Below, in pieces: positions 52,641-61,404 of a stretch of 64,000 nucleotides of DNA (position 1 is the stretch's first letter; each line of letters starts with the position of its first letter). The position numbers were made by a program, and so were the translations under genes. The DNA is taken from the NCBI RefSeq assembly GCF_013282665.1, contig NZ_CP054041.1, positions 1,842,001 through 1,906,000 on the forward strand, given 5' to 3'. The notes below the pieces were generated by a model, which searched no databases, was not told where the DNA came from, and saw nothing but the letters and a program-made list of their open reading frames with translations. The DNA comes from Listeria monocytogenes (GTDB taxonomy: Bacteria; Bacillota; Bacilli; Lactobacillales; Listeriaceae).

Positions 52641-53378
52641 ATGGAAGTATCACATGTAACGCTCGCACCAAATAAGGATAGTCGTCCCGCCGTTTTAACA
52701 ATCGGCAAATTCGACGGGGTACATATCGGCCATCAGTCCATTTTAAATACAGCATTATCCATAAAAAAAGAAAATGAAATATTAACCGCTATCAGTTTCA
52801 GTCCACATCCACTTTGGGCTTTAAAACAAATCGACATATATCGCGAAATGCTCACACCAAGAATGGAAAAAGAACGCTGGCTCGCACATTACGGTGTTGA
52901 TCATTTAATCGAAACAGCATTTACACCTAGGTATGCGGAAACGACGCCAGAAGAGTTTGTCAAAGACCATTTAACCAATTTAAATTTATCGCATATTGTC
53001 GTCGGTTCCGAATTTAATTTTGGTAAAGGGCGCGATTCTGACGTAGATTTACTTCGGGACCTATGCAAGCCTTATGATATAGGTGTCACATCCGTCCCAG
53101 TGATTGAAACGAATCAAACTAAAATAAGCTCCACCAACATTCGAGCGTTTATTCGTTGCGGACACTTTCAAGAAGCAGAAGAGCTCTTAGGCCATCCGTG
53201 GTATATTACTGGCACAGTAAAGAATGGCGAGATGATTGACTTAGAAGATTACGTTCTCCCGGCAACAGGCACGTATCAAACCGACTCAGGAATAGTAAAC
53301 GTCACGAACCATCGCACTATCGAGGTTGAATTATCAGATGGATTGCAACAATTACATATGAAAAACGAACTTTCCTAA
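52641..53378 (+). CDS. RibF-like FMN adenylyltransferase without a functional kinase domain
   Basis: The 245-residue protein has the nucleotidyltransferase motif GKFDGVHIGH near residue 23 and ISSTNIRAFI near 166, as in the FAD synthetase half of RibF. Full RibF is about 310 residues. Here the riboflavin-kinase part (from LLGHPWYITGTV) is shortened and lacks the PTAN motif and the catalytic glutamate region. It should make FAD from FMN and ATP only. A monofunctional FAD synthetase (lmo0728) beside a bifunctional one is reported in L. monocytogenes, from memory. Confidence 0.85.
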   Translation: MEVSHVTLAPNKDSRPAVLTIGKFDGVHIGHQSILNTALSIKKENEILTAISFSPHPLWALKQIDIYREMLTPRMEKERWLAHYGVDHLIETAFTPRYAETTPEEFVKDHLTNLNLSHIVVGSEFNFGKGRDSDVDLLRDLCKPYDIGVTSVPVIETNQTKISSTNIRAFIRCGHFQEAEELLGHPWYITGTVKNGEMIDLEDYVLPATGTYQTDSGIVNVTNHRTIEVELSDGLQQLHMKNELS

Positions 53379-53400
53379 TAACTAGGGAAGTTTTTTCTTT
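53368..53400 (+). terminator. Terminator overlapping the end of the RibF-like gene
   Basis: AACTTTCCT pairs with AGGGAAGTT (one G-U) around a 7-base loop, followed by TTTTTCTTT. The stop codon lies inside the left arm and loop. Confidence 0.75.
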
Positions 53401-53441
53401 ACATTTTATAAAATTAGTAATATACTAATTTAGTAAACTAA
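53398..53441 (+). promoter_or_regulatory. Promoter with two tandem palindromes
   Basis: TTTACA (53398-53403), 17 bases and TATACT (53421-53426) form a promoter. Over and after the -10 lie two perfect palindromes: ATTAGTA-ATA-TACTAAT (53413-53429) and TTAGT-AA-ACTAA (53430-53441), directly adjacent. This looks like a repressor operator for the gene at 53465; the regulator is not identified. Confidence 0.7.
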
Positions 53442-53464
53442 TAAAATTTAAAAGGAGAAATCTC

Positions 53465-53944
53465 ATGAAGATTCCAACTACCTTAAAACATAAACCAGTA
53501 ATCGTTGTTGAAAATTATGAAGAAGTAGACGGCAAGAATGCTTACCACTCAGATGCTAAGGGGCTTTCGCTCGGACTTGCGCAGTGGAATGATCGCGGCA
53601 AAGTAGATATTTCCGCTAAAGTTTGGCGTCACACAGGTGATAAATGGTCGCGCCAATCTGAAGAACTTCCGCTACATCGTGTGCTCGACTTGGCAATTTT
53701 AATCGCTAGAACCAAAGTTCATTTTAAAGATGCTTACCGTTTACCTCATTTTTATGATAAAGAGAATCCCACGCTTGATCGTATTGGTTTGCAAGGAGAT
53801 GCGCTGACTATTGCCGTTTGTGAAGATAACGAATATATTGATGAGGACATGCAATTATTCGAGCAAGCATTAAAAAACGACGATGAGCTACTCAGCGAAC
53901 GCCTCAAAACACTAAGCAAACTATTACAAGAAGCAGGTTATTAA
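53465..53944 (+). CDS. Conserved 159-aa protein of unknown function
   Basis: This soluble protein starts MKIPTTLKHKPVIVVENYEE. It contains SLGLAQWNDRGKVDISAKVW and LPLHRVLDLAILIARTKVHF and has an acidic C-terminal helix. It may belong to a DUF family seen in Firmicutes (possibly DUF6530), but I am not sure. AAAGGAG lies 5 bases before the ATG. The promoter carries two palindromes, so expression is probably inducible. The next gene follows after 13 bases. Confidence 0.75.
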   Translation: MKIPTTLKHKPVIVVENYEEVDGKNAYHSDAKGLSLGLAQWNDRGKVDISAKVWRHTGDKWSRQSEELPLHRVLDLAILIARTKVHFKDAYRLPHFYDKENPTLDRIGLQGDALTIAVCEDNEYIDEDMQLFEQALKNDDELLSERLKTLSKLLQEAGY

Positions 53945-53957
53945 GGACGTGAAATAA

Positions 53958-54296
53958 ATGAATAAAGATAATCGTAAAGAACTAATTCGTGCATACAAAG
54001 AAAAAGCCCCTGATGCCGGCGTTTACCGTTTTATCAGTACAAAAAGTGGTAAATACTTAATTGATAACACCATGGATTTAAAAGGAATCGCCAATAAACT
54101 TGCATTTGGAATAAAAATAGGAGCAGGAAACATGCTACCACCAGAAATGGCAAAAGAAGCAAGGGAACATGGAATTGACACAATTCAATTTGAAATTCTC
54201 GAAAAAGTAGATGTTAAACCTGAAATGACGAAAGAAGATATTAAAGAAGAAAACGATGTACTTCTTAGTTTATGGCTAGAACGCGAAGATATTTAA
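53958..54296 (+). CDS. Degenerate GIY-YIG-like protein, 112 aa
   Basis: The phrase DAGVYRFISTKSGKYLIDNT fits the GIY-YIG strand pair in altered form (GVY ... KYLI), followed by LKGIANKLAF and a C-terminal helix ending LWLERED. Small GIY-YIG-like proteins of this shape occur in Bacillales. The nuclease residues are not clearly kept, so activity is doubtful. It is transcribed with the upstream gene. Confidence 0.6.
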   Translation: MNKDNRKELIRAYKEKAPDAGVYRFISTKSGKYLIDNTMDLKGIANKLAFGIKIGAGNMLPPEMAKEAREHGIDTIQFEILEKVDVKPEMTKEDIKEENDVLLSLWLEREDI

Positions 54297-54370
54297 GACT
54301 TTTCCACGTGAAAGGTCTTGGAATTATGTGCCTAGCTAAAAAAATACAAACAATCTAAAGGAAACTTTAG
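54295..54370 (+). other. Two hairpins after the GIY-YIG-like gene
   Basis: AAGACTTTTC/GAAAGGTCTT (54295-54319) starts at the stop codon. CTAAAG-GAAA-CTTTAG (54355-54370) has a GNRA-type loop. Neither has a T-run. They may be RNA 3'-end structures or processing sites. Confidence 0.4.
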
Positions 54371-54421
54371 GAAAGATGGATTGTAACAATTTGAGAAATC
54401 ATTATAAGAAAGAAATCAGAT

Positions 54422-54455
54422 AAAAAGACGATAAACATTAGTTTATCGTCTTTTT
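54422..54455. terminator. Bidirectional terminator
   Basis: AAAAAGACGATAAAC pairs perfectly with GTTTATCGTCTTTTT around ATTA. It ends the LPXTG gene on minus and can end transcripts from the plus side. Confidence 0.9.
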
Positions 54456-54469
54456 GTATTCTGGAATTA

Positions 54470-56257
54470 TTAACTGTTTTTTCTCCATAAAATGATGGTT
54501 GAAGCTAAAAGGGATAGGCCTGTTAGTGTTGAAACTAAAGGATTAGTGTCTCCTGTTTTAGGTAGTTTCGGCTTATTTGCAGCGCTTATTTCTGTTGGAG
54601 CAGAAGATGTATTATTCGGCTTTACACTTAATGTAGAGCCTTTTTTTAGTAAATCATTCTTTTTTTCATAAACATAGTCAATTGTTTGTTTTTTATCGGA
54701 GAATACCCCTTTTGCACTAGTGGGAGTTGATTTTAGTTTGTAACCTGAAATGGTTTCTGCTGAAACGGAAAAAGTGTCTCCAATATTTCCTTTTAATACT
54801 GTCTGGTCTGCTAGTTTTTCGCCGGTATCACTAATGTAATTAACTGTTACGGGTTCGGCGGGGATGAGTATTTTTCGGTAAATGTAATTAACTGTTTGCG
54901 CATTCGCTGTTAAATTTCCGCTGGCATTTGTAGGTGTGCTGACTAATGAATAACCATCAATTGTTTTTTCAAGAGATACATAAGGGTCATCAATAAATCC
55001 AGTAAATGTTTCGGACGGTGCTAGTTTTTTGCCTTTATCATCCACGTAATTAACAGTGACTGGCTCCGCGGGAACGGGATCTTTGGAATAAATGTATGTG
55101 ACTATTTGTGGATCTTTCAAAAAAGTACCGTTCGCATTTGCAGGCGTTTCCGTTAGAGTATAGCCAGTAATGGTTTTAGGATTGGATGTGTAATTTGCAT
55201 CCAGTAAACCTTCTAAAGTGTCGATTGGTGCAAGCGTTTCGCCAGTAGTACTTTTATATTCCACTGTAATATCAGCGCCTTTTGGTGGAGCTTCCACAAT
55301 GATCGGAACGCGAACTTTAGCGAATGGATTGGATTTGGTGGATAAAGTGCTTTTGATTGTGATGAAACCTGGCCCTTCTTTTGTCGCCACGCCGTTTTCG
55401 AGAGTAGAGGAGCCGTCATCGTAGTATTCAAATTCATGTGCGTCAAAAAGGGCTTTATTAGAAGCTAGCCCTAACTTAGATTTATCAGGGATTAGTTGCT
55501 TAAAGTCCGTATTAAAAGGTACGGTAATAGGATCGCCATTATAAACTAATTGATCTTGACCTTGTCTATAAGAATAGTGTTCCAGCATATTACCGCCATT
55601 ATTGTAATTATCAAGATAGTCTGCGGGAATATCTGATGTAATTTGATTTCCTGATAGGGCAGTAAGTAATGGTCTAAGTCCAAGTGGTGGCCAGTAACCG
55701 CTTGCCCAATCAATAGTGAAAAATTCAGTAGGGATAGAAATCAATTGATTATTTTGAAGTCCTAAGCTACTTAAATGAGAGGACATAGAAGTGAGTTCAG
55801 GTGGTATTTCTTTAATAGAATTATTGGCTAATTGTAAGGAATCTAAAGCGGGCAGTTGGAAAACCACCATAGGAAATTCAGTTAAGTTATTCTTAGTTAA
55901 AACCAAAGTAGTAATTTTTTTTAATTCAGCTAGGTTATCTGGTACTTCCGTAATCGTTCCCATATGTACAGATAATGTGGTTAAATTTTTAAAATCAGTA
56001 ATTTTTTCAGGGAATGAAGAAGCATTTTCGACACCTAATGTCGTCATACTTTCTAAGTCTTGTAAAGTTATTTGTTCGCGGCTTTTATTTAATTGGCGTT
56101 CGACAGCCTTAATAAATGGTTCATTGCCGTCAAGTTCTTGTTCTAGCCATGAAGTAGATTGTTCCGCATAAACATTCGAAAAAATAAGGGAAATTAGTGT
56201 TGCAAATATAATGAAGCTAGTGAGGATTAGAAAAGTTTTTCTCAAGAAGTGTCGCAC
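54470..56257 (-). CDS. LRR-MucBP-LPXTG surface protein (internalin-like)
   Basis: The 595-residue protein has a signal peptide (about 1-31) and leucine-rich repeats (about 70-215, e.g. LTTLVLTKNNLTEFP, LDSLQLANNSIKEIP). An Ig-like stretch follows (about 240-330). Three MucBP repeats begin near 335, 400 and 465 (VEYKSTTGETL, VNYVDDKGKKL, VNYISDTGEKL). The wall signal is LPKTGD, a hydrophobic helix and RKNS. It is probably sortase A-anchored. The GTG start at 56257 has a weak ribosome site, so the start is uncertain. Confidence 0.9.
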   Translation of the reverse strand: MRHFLRKTFLILTSFIIFATLISLIFSNVYAEQSTSWLEQELDGNEPFIKAVERQLNKSREQITLQDLESMTTLGVENASSFPEKITDFKNLTTLSVHMGTITEVPDNLAELKKITTLVLTKNNLTEFPMVVFQLPALDSLQLANNSIKEIPPELTSMSSHLSSLGLQNNQLISIPTEFFTIDWASGYWPPLGLRPLLTALSGNQITSDIPADYLDNYNNGGNMLEHYSYRQGQDQLVYNGDPITVPFNTDFKQLIPDKSKLGLASNKALFDAHEFEYYDDGSSTLENGVATKEGPGFITIKSTLSTKSNPFAKVRVPIIVEAPPKGADITVEYKSTTGETLAPIDTLEGLLDANYTSNPKTITGYTLTETPANANGTFLKDPQIVTYIYSKDPVPAEPVTVNYVDDKGKKLAPSETFTGFIDDPYVSLEKTIDGYSLVSTPTNASGNLTANAQTVNYIYRKILIPAEPVTVNYISDTGEKLADQTVLKGNIGDTFSVSAETISGYKLKSTPTSAKGVFSDKKQTIDYVYEKKNDLLKKGSTLSVKPNNTSSAPTEISAANKPKLPKTGDTNPLVSTLTGLSLLASTIILWRKNS

Positions 56258-56764
56258 ATCCCGTCTGTTGTTCTTGTTTTTGTCATTTATTAGTCAATTA
56301 TAGTATGTTTCCGACGCGATTGAGTACTAAAAATAGACTAAAGGTGCAGATGAGCGCGGTTTAAATGTGACAATTTATTGACATAAGCTCAAAAACGAAT
56401 AAAAACGTAGGTTTGTTCAAAAATAGGTTGAATTTAAGTGATTTTTAACGATTTTGGATGCGTTTGAAAAAGGTGTTGGGGATTTTCAAGATGTTTACTT
56501 TTGTATTAAAACGAGTTATATCAATCATTTTGGGATAATTTACTTTTGTTTTTATGTTTATTTACAATAAATTATTTTGGATGTTTTTTATTAAAATGTG
56601 TCAAAAATAATTGATTAAAAATGGAAGAACCCCCTATTTTTATGATATAAAAAGTTCAATAAATATTCACAAATAAGTAATTTCACTACTTAAGAAGGCA
56701 TTTTTAAATGGCTGTTTAGCGTATAATTTTAGGAGTAATAAACATTACTGGAGGTTATACACAA
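56258..56764. other. 507-base divergent intergenic region between two LPXTG genes
   Basis: This AT-rich stretch has no coding signal. TATAAT at 56722-56727 is the likely -10 of the plus-strand gene, though no clear -35 is seen. I found no PrfA box (TTAACA-N2-TGTTAA) and no convincing SigB promoter here. Confidence 0.5.
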
Positions 56765-58672
56765 ATGAAAAAAGCGTTTCTATGCCTATCTGCTGTTGTT
56801 TTATCATTGAATTTTGTATGGGTTAATCCACTTTCTGGATCAGCAGCCAAAATTGAAACAACAAAATTGAAATCAACAAAGGATACGAACCAACAAGTTA
56901 ATTTAAAAAATAATGCAACCGACATTGTTACTTCGGAAGATTTAGGAGGACAAACATGGTTAATTAATGAGGTAAACAGACAATTAGCGCCAAAAGTGGT
57001 CGGTGTAGATTTAACATTTGACGATTTGGCTAAAATTAAGACTATTTCATTGAGTAATAAATCGCTTACTGGTAAGGTGCCACCAGAGATTAAAAATTTA
57101 GTATCACTTGAAAAATTGCTTTTATATTCTAATAACCTATCAGGAGAGATTCCTGCTGAATTAGGAAAATTAACGAATTTGTCAGAACTTCGATTAGACT
57201 ACAATCAATTCACTGGAAAAATTCCTGATGGACTCGGAAAGATTTCGTCGATTATGTTACAGAGCAACCAACTGGTTGGTCAAATTCCTTTGAGCTTATA
57301 TGAAAATCGAACAGGAAGAAATGAAGTAAATGTATCGGGTAACCAAGTGACCATTAATAGTAGAGAACCAGAACCAAGTATTTATTCTTACTCAACTTTT
57401 ATTTATCCAGCGGCTACACCTCAATACGGGGGACATTTGAAGGCGACAACCACTTATTTTAGTAACTTAACGAATGATACATTGCTTACTCCTTTTCTTC
57501 CTGGCAGTTCTACTTTTATTGATTTGCATACGGAATTTATGTTTGATAGGGAACTTTTTGAAGGGCATGAGGTAACAATTACGGATGAAGCTTTTGGTAA
57601 ACTACTGTATGAGGGCGAGTTAACCTCTGATGTTAGTATTTCGTTAAAGAGTTTCAGATCTGGCTATCATAATATTCGTGTTGTATTGGATAATGCACCA
57701 AACAACCCACAAAACCAAATAACTTTTGGTATTAGCATGCCAAGTACGACAGCTGGGGATTTAACAGTTAATTATGTAGATGAAGCTGGAAAGACGATTC
57801 ATGAACCACAGGTAGTTAGTGGATTCATAGGCGATGATTATGACGTAACAACGCCTGAATATGAATTAGCAATGGATGGATATGATTTAGATACTTCCAA
57901 ATTACCAACCAATGGAATTGGCACATTTGACTACGAGCCACTTTCTGTCACGTATGTGTATAAAAAAATGGAAGGCGCACCAGTCACGGTAAAATATGTA
58001 GATGAAAATGGTCACGAAATAGCTACTTCTGAAGATTTGATGGGAAAACTAGATGATTCTTACCAAACAAAAGCGAAAGAAATTGCCGGATTTACATTAG
58101 ACGAAAGTAAATTACCAGCAAATGCAAGCGGAGTATTTGAAAAGGACTCTCAAACAGTCACTTATGTGTATCAAGCTGTTTCAGCCACAATTAAAGCGCA
58201 TGATTCCACAATTTATGTAGGGGATAAATGGGGTGCAGAGGATAATTTTGATGGCGCAATAAATTCAATTGGAGCTGAGGTTTCCTTTGGTGAGGTGCAA
58301 GTAGAAGGGACAGTTGATACCACAAAAGTAGGCATTTATCCGGTTACTTATAGCTTTGCCGGTGAAGCTGTGACTGTTAATGTAACCGTAAAAGCAAAAG
58401 TCCTTCCAGCACCACCAGTAACACCAACAAAACCAGTTGAACCTCTCCAACCGAATAATCCTACTACACCAGGTGTACACCGAGCTTCCACCGACAAACC
58501 GGAGACATTAAAAATAACAGAGGCTCAAAAGAAACAATCACTAGTTGCAGAGGATTTAAAACTACCTACTACTGGGGATAATTTTTGGGATAGCTTGTTG
58601 TATAGTGTATTTGGTTTAATGGCTGTATGTATCGCTTTTGGCTTATTCTTCTGGCGTAAAAAGAAAAACTAA
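56765..58672 (+). CDS. Surface protein with plant-type LRRs, MucBP and LPXTG
   Basis: The 635-residue protein has a signal peptide (about 1-28) and a short LRR block (about 95-190) of the plant type: NNLSGEIPAELGKLTNL and NQFTGKIPDGLGK. This differs from the 22-residue internalin repeat. A beta-rich domain follows, then two MucBP repeats (VNYVDEAGKTI, VKYVDENGHEI) and an Ig-like domain (about 475-550). A proline-rich linker precedes the LPTTGD sorting signal with RKKKN. The ribosome site is GGAGG. It resembles lmo0732 in type. Confidence 0.88.
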   Translation: MKKAFLCLSAVVLSLNFVWVNPLSGSAAKIETTKLKSTKDTNQQVNLKNNATDIVTSEDLGGQTWLINEVNRQLAPKVVGVDLTFDDLAKIKTISLSNKSLTGKVPPEIKNLVSLEKLLLYSNNLSGEIPAELGKLTNLSELRLDYNQFTGKIPDGLGKISSIMLQSNQLVGQIPLSLYENRTGRNEVNVSGNQVTINSREPEPSIYSYSTFIYPAATPQYGGHLKATTTYFSNLTNDTLLTPFLPGSSTFIDLHTEFMFDRELFEGHEVTITDEAFGKLLYEGELTSDVSISLKSFRSGYHNIRVVLDNAPNNPQNQITFGISMPSTTAGDLTVNYVDEAGKTIHEPQVVSGFIGDDYDVTTPEYELAMDGYDLDTSKLPTNGIGTFDYEPLSVTYVYKKMEGAPVTVKYVDENGHEIATSEDLMGKLDDSYQTKAKEIAGFTLDESKLPANASGVFEKDSQTVTYVYQAVSATIKAHDSTIYVGDKWGAEDNFDGAINSIGAEVSFGEVQVEGTVDTTKVGIYPVTYSFAGEAVTVNVTVKAKVLPAPPVTPTKPVEPLQPNNPTTPGVHRASTDKPETLKITEAQKKQSLVAEDLKLPTTGDNFWDSLLYSVFGLMAVCIAFGLFFWRKKKN

Positions 58673-58716
58673 AATTAAAAATAGACTAACCAATGTGGCG
58701 AGTCTATCTTGAAAAA

Positions 58717-59376
58717 TTATATATCCAAAGAGTCCTTATCAATCCGGTAAGGGCTTTTTTTGTTGAGTAAAAATTCTTCTTCTACTAGTTCGGTTAATAA
58801 ATTGGATATGTTTGGCTGCGTTGTGCGGCAATATCTGGCAAGGACTGACTGATTGATAAAGTTTGGTAACACGATTTCATTTTTTTCCTCATCTTCAGTC
58901 CCCATCTCCACTGCAAGATTTTCTAAAGCCATATAAACCCGTTCTTTTGGCGTTTTGGCAATCATTCCAAGAAGTGCATAGTGGCGAGCGAAAACATCCG
59001 CAATACTAGCTAGAAGAAAATCATTCACATCAGGTTTCACAGACAATATATTGAGCAAAAAATCCGCATCTATTTTGTAAAGTACGAGTCGTTCACTCAT
59101 GACAGTTATACTATGCTTTTTTTTCGGATAAGAGGAGAACGCATCAATTCCTAAAACATTATATGGAAGAACAAAGATGGAAATGTAGTTCGTTTTTCTT
59201 AAATTATTCTCTAATTCAACGGCAGCATAGCCCTCTAATACGAAAAAAATATGTTTTGCTTTTTCTTCCTCCAAAATTATTTTTTCGTTCATTGTATAGG
59301 TTTGCTTTTTTACATATTTATAATAATCCGGAAATTCTTTTAAATAGCCAAGTACGGTATCTAGTTTTTCTGACAT
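58717..59376 (-). CDS. Crp/Fnr-family (PrfA-like) regulator
   Basis: The 219-residue protein has an N-terminal cyclic-nucleotide-type beta barrel (about 10-115, with HIFFVLEGYAAVEL), a connecting helix, and a C-terminal winged helix with QSVLARYCRTTQPNISNLL. No cysteine cluster for an Fe-S centre is visible. Listeria has several such PrfA relatives. ATG 59376 has AAGGAG about 8 bases upstream; GTG 59385 overlaps that site. It is convergent with the LPXTG gene, which is one possible target. Confidence 0.85.
   Translation of the reverse strand: MSEKLDTVLGYLKEFPDYYKYVKKQTYTMNEKIILEEEKAKHIFFVLEGYAAVELENNLRKTNYISIFVLPYNVLGIDAFSSYPKKKHSITVMSERLVLYKIDADFLLNILSVKPDVNDFLLASIADVFARHYALLGMIAKTPKERVYMALENLAVEMGTEDEEKNEIVLPNFINQSVLARYCRTTQPNISNLLTELVEEEFLLNKKSPYRIDKDSLDI
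58731..58761 (+). terminator. Terminator inside the 3' end of the convergent regulator gene
   Basis: AGTCCTTA pairs with TAAGGGCT (one G-U) around a 9-base loop, followed by seven T. It would stop the LPXTG transcript while lying within the coding sequence of the minus-strand regulator. Confidence 0.7.
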
Positions 59377-59638
59377 TAGTGCCACTCCTTTGCAGATTTA
59401 TTTATCCTTTATTATACGCTATTTATGCTGAAAAAGATTATTGAACAGTTTGTGACGTTCTTTAAAATAGCACCTTGTAAACGTTCATGAGTAGAAAATA
59501 TATTTTAATGTATCGAAAAAAGCGTTTTTTCTATATGGAATATATAAATCGTCTCGCAATCCTTTGATATAGTACATTCATAGCCAGTGTGACCCAGATG
59601 GTACGGTGATACGGACAGACAGGCGAAAGGAGGAAATG

Positions 59639-60016
59639 ATGAAGTTTGATGATAGTAAACCCATTTATAAACAAATCGTTCATTATATTCATACAGAAAT
59701 TGTTACAGGAACATACGAGGCTGGTGACAAGCTACTATCTGTAAGAGAGCTAGCAACAAAGTTAGAAGTAAATCCAACAACCATCCAGCGAGCTTATGCA
59801 GAACTGGAAGAAACGGAAATTAGTTACACTGTTCGAGGTACTGGTAAATATTTGACAGAAGATAAGAGGAGATTGGAGCAATTGGAAAATGACATCGCAA
59901 AACAACTTACCGAAAATTTTATTAGTGAAATGAGTAAATTAGGAATTAATAAAGAAAAAATTATCGCTTGGGTGAAAAAAGTAGAGGAGGTAAAAGTAAA
60001 TGTTAGTGGGAAATAA
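59639..60016 (+). CDS. YtrA-type GntR regulator
   Basis: The 125-residue protein has the GntR winged helix: KPIYKQIVHYIHTEIVTGTY, LLSVRELATKLEVNPTTIQR and a short helical tail without an effector domain, as in the YtrA subfamily. Such regulators control ABC operons next to them. ATG 59639 has AAAGGAGG 5 bases upstream. Its end overlaps the ABC ATPase by 17 bases. The upstream region (59377-59600) is AT-rich with TATAGT near 59569 as a possible -10. Confidence 0.9.
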   Translation: MKFDDSKPIYKQIVHYIHTEIVTGTYEAGDKLLSVRELATKLEVNPTTIQRAYAELEETEISYTVRGTGKYLTEDKRRLEQLENDIAKQLTENFISEMSKLGINKEKIIAWVKKVEEVKVNVSGK

Positions 60017-60689
60017 TATCGCTAAATCCTATCCAAATAAATTAGTCTTACAAAATGTGGACTTCGAAGCAAAGCCAGGCGACATGATTGTACTCACTGG
60101 TGAAAATGGTAGCGGGAAAACGACCTTGCTAGATATGTTAGCAAGCTTGAAGAAACCGAATAGTGGCAGATTGGAATTAGACAATGAAGTTTTTACTACC
60201 AATGATATCCGCCAGCACATCGCTTATTTAAATAATGAACTTTACGCTAAAAAAAGTATTACTATAGAAGATTTTATGAAACAGCATGCGCTTCTTTTTG
60301 AAAATATGGAGTTAGATAAGTGGAACCGATTACTTGCTGGATGGCAAATTAACAAACGCCTAAAACTTGGTGAACTATCAACAGGTATGTTAATGAAAGT
60401 GAAAATTGGTAGTGTGTTAGCAAGAAAAGCCAAATTGTATCTTTATGATGAACCTTTTGCGAGTATCGATATTATGGCTCGCTCAGAAGTAATGAAAGCT
60501 ATTATTAGCGAAACAAATCCAGAGGCTATCACGATTATTTCTTCCCATCATTTAGAAGGAACCGAAAAATTATATAGCAAACTTTGGTTGCTTAAAGAAA
60601 ACACGTTAAAAAATATTGAAACAGAAACTTATCGCGAACAAACAGGCAACTCACTAATCGATTTCTACAAGGAGGAAATGAACAAATGA
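60000..60689 (+). CDS. ABC transporter ATP-binding protein
   Basis: The 229-residue ATPase has Walker A GENGSGKTT at 34-42, a shortened signature LSTGM in place of LSGGQ, and Walker B LYLYDEPF. It pairs with the membrane protein encoded next (ATGA overlap). This is the YtrB-like set-up under a YtrA-type regulator. Substrate unknown; peptide antibiotic or envelope stress is the usual theme. Confidence 0.9.
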   Translation: MLVGNNIAKSYPNKLVLQNVDFEAKPGDMIVLTGENGSGKTTLLDMLASLKKPNSGRLELDNEVFTTNDIRQHIAYLNNELYAKKSITIEDFMKQHALLFENMELDKWNRLLAGWQINKRLKLGELSTGMLMKVKIGSVLARKAKLYLYDEPFASIDIMARSEVMKAIISETNPEAITIISSHHLEGTEKLYSKLWLLKENTLKNIETETYREQTGNSLIDFYKEEMNK

Positions 60690-61390
60690 CAAAAATGATT
60701 ACTTTTTATTTAAAACAAATCAGTCCGATTCTTTTGATTGGACTTGCAATTATCTTGGGGCTGAACTTTCTGGGGTTCACGATGAATCTGCTAGAAGGAA
60801 TGGATTTGCTTTTTAGAGCAATTCGAGGAACGACGGTGATAAGCTTAATTCTAGTTCTTATCACTACTTGGAAAATCACAAAACTCGATACATCGAAAGA
60901 AAACGTAACACTTGCTTCTCTTTCTGGATTTTCAGAAACAAAGAAATTTTTCGGAAAACTATTTGCTGCTTATTTATCCGCAATTACTGTAATTTTACTT
61001 CAAAGTGCCTTTATTTGGTATTACGGTTTTGAAACAGGAAGAATCGAAGCAGGAGATGCGTTATCATTTGTATCTGGAACGCTGATGATGTTTTTATTTA
61101 TCGCCATGTTTGTTTGTTACTTTGTTATTCCGGTAGGGTGGTTAAAAGATCACGTGAAGGCAAGTTCCCTTCAGAAAGCGGCAGTTATTCTACTTCTCTT
61201 TGCTATCCTAATTGTCAATTTATTAGCTGAATACTACTTGCATATTTATAACGGTGCTGGGATCATTTCCATTTTACCTAATGGACACTTCGATATTTCC
61301 CTTCTATCTATTATTTGGAATGTAGGATTATGTTCAGTGATTGCAGGCAGTTACATCTATATGAAATCTAAAAAAATGGACATTATTTGA
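60686..61390 (+). CDS. ABC transporter membrane protein
   Basis: The 234-residue protein has six membrane segments (about 12-32, 45-62, 95-115, 130-150, 168-188, 205-225). It overlaps the ATPase gene by 4 bases and is its likely permease partner. No family motif beyond this was recognised. Confidence 0.85.
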   Translation: MTKMITFYLKQISPILLIGLAIILGLNFLGFTMNLLEGMDLLFRAIRGTTVISLILVLITTWKITKLDTSKENVTLASLSGFSETKKFFGKLFAAYLSAITVILLQSAFIWYYGFETGRIEAGDALSFVSGTLMMFLFIAMFVCYFVIPVGWLKDHVKASSLQKAAVILLLFAILIVNLLAEYYLHIYNGAGIISILPNGHFDISLLSIIWNVGLCSVIAGSYIYMKSKKMDII

Positions 61391-61404
61391 AAGTAGGAGA
61401 ATAA

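Noticed and set aside
56462-56483. Possible SigB promoter GTTT...GGGATT between the LPXTG genes
   Set aside because: The spacer is only 12 bases and the -10 is imperfect.
54470-58672. MucBP repeats considered as a DNA repeat or mobile element
   Set aside because: The similarity is at protein level only, diverged, and typical of Listeria surface proteins. No inverted ends or transposase are present.
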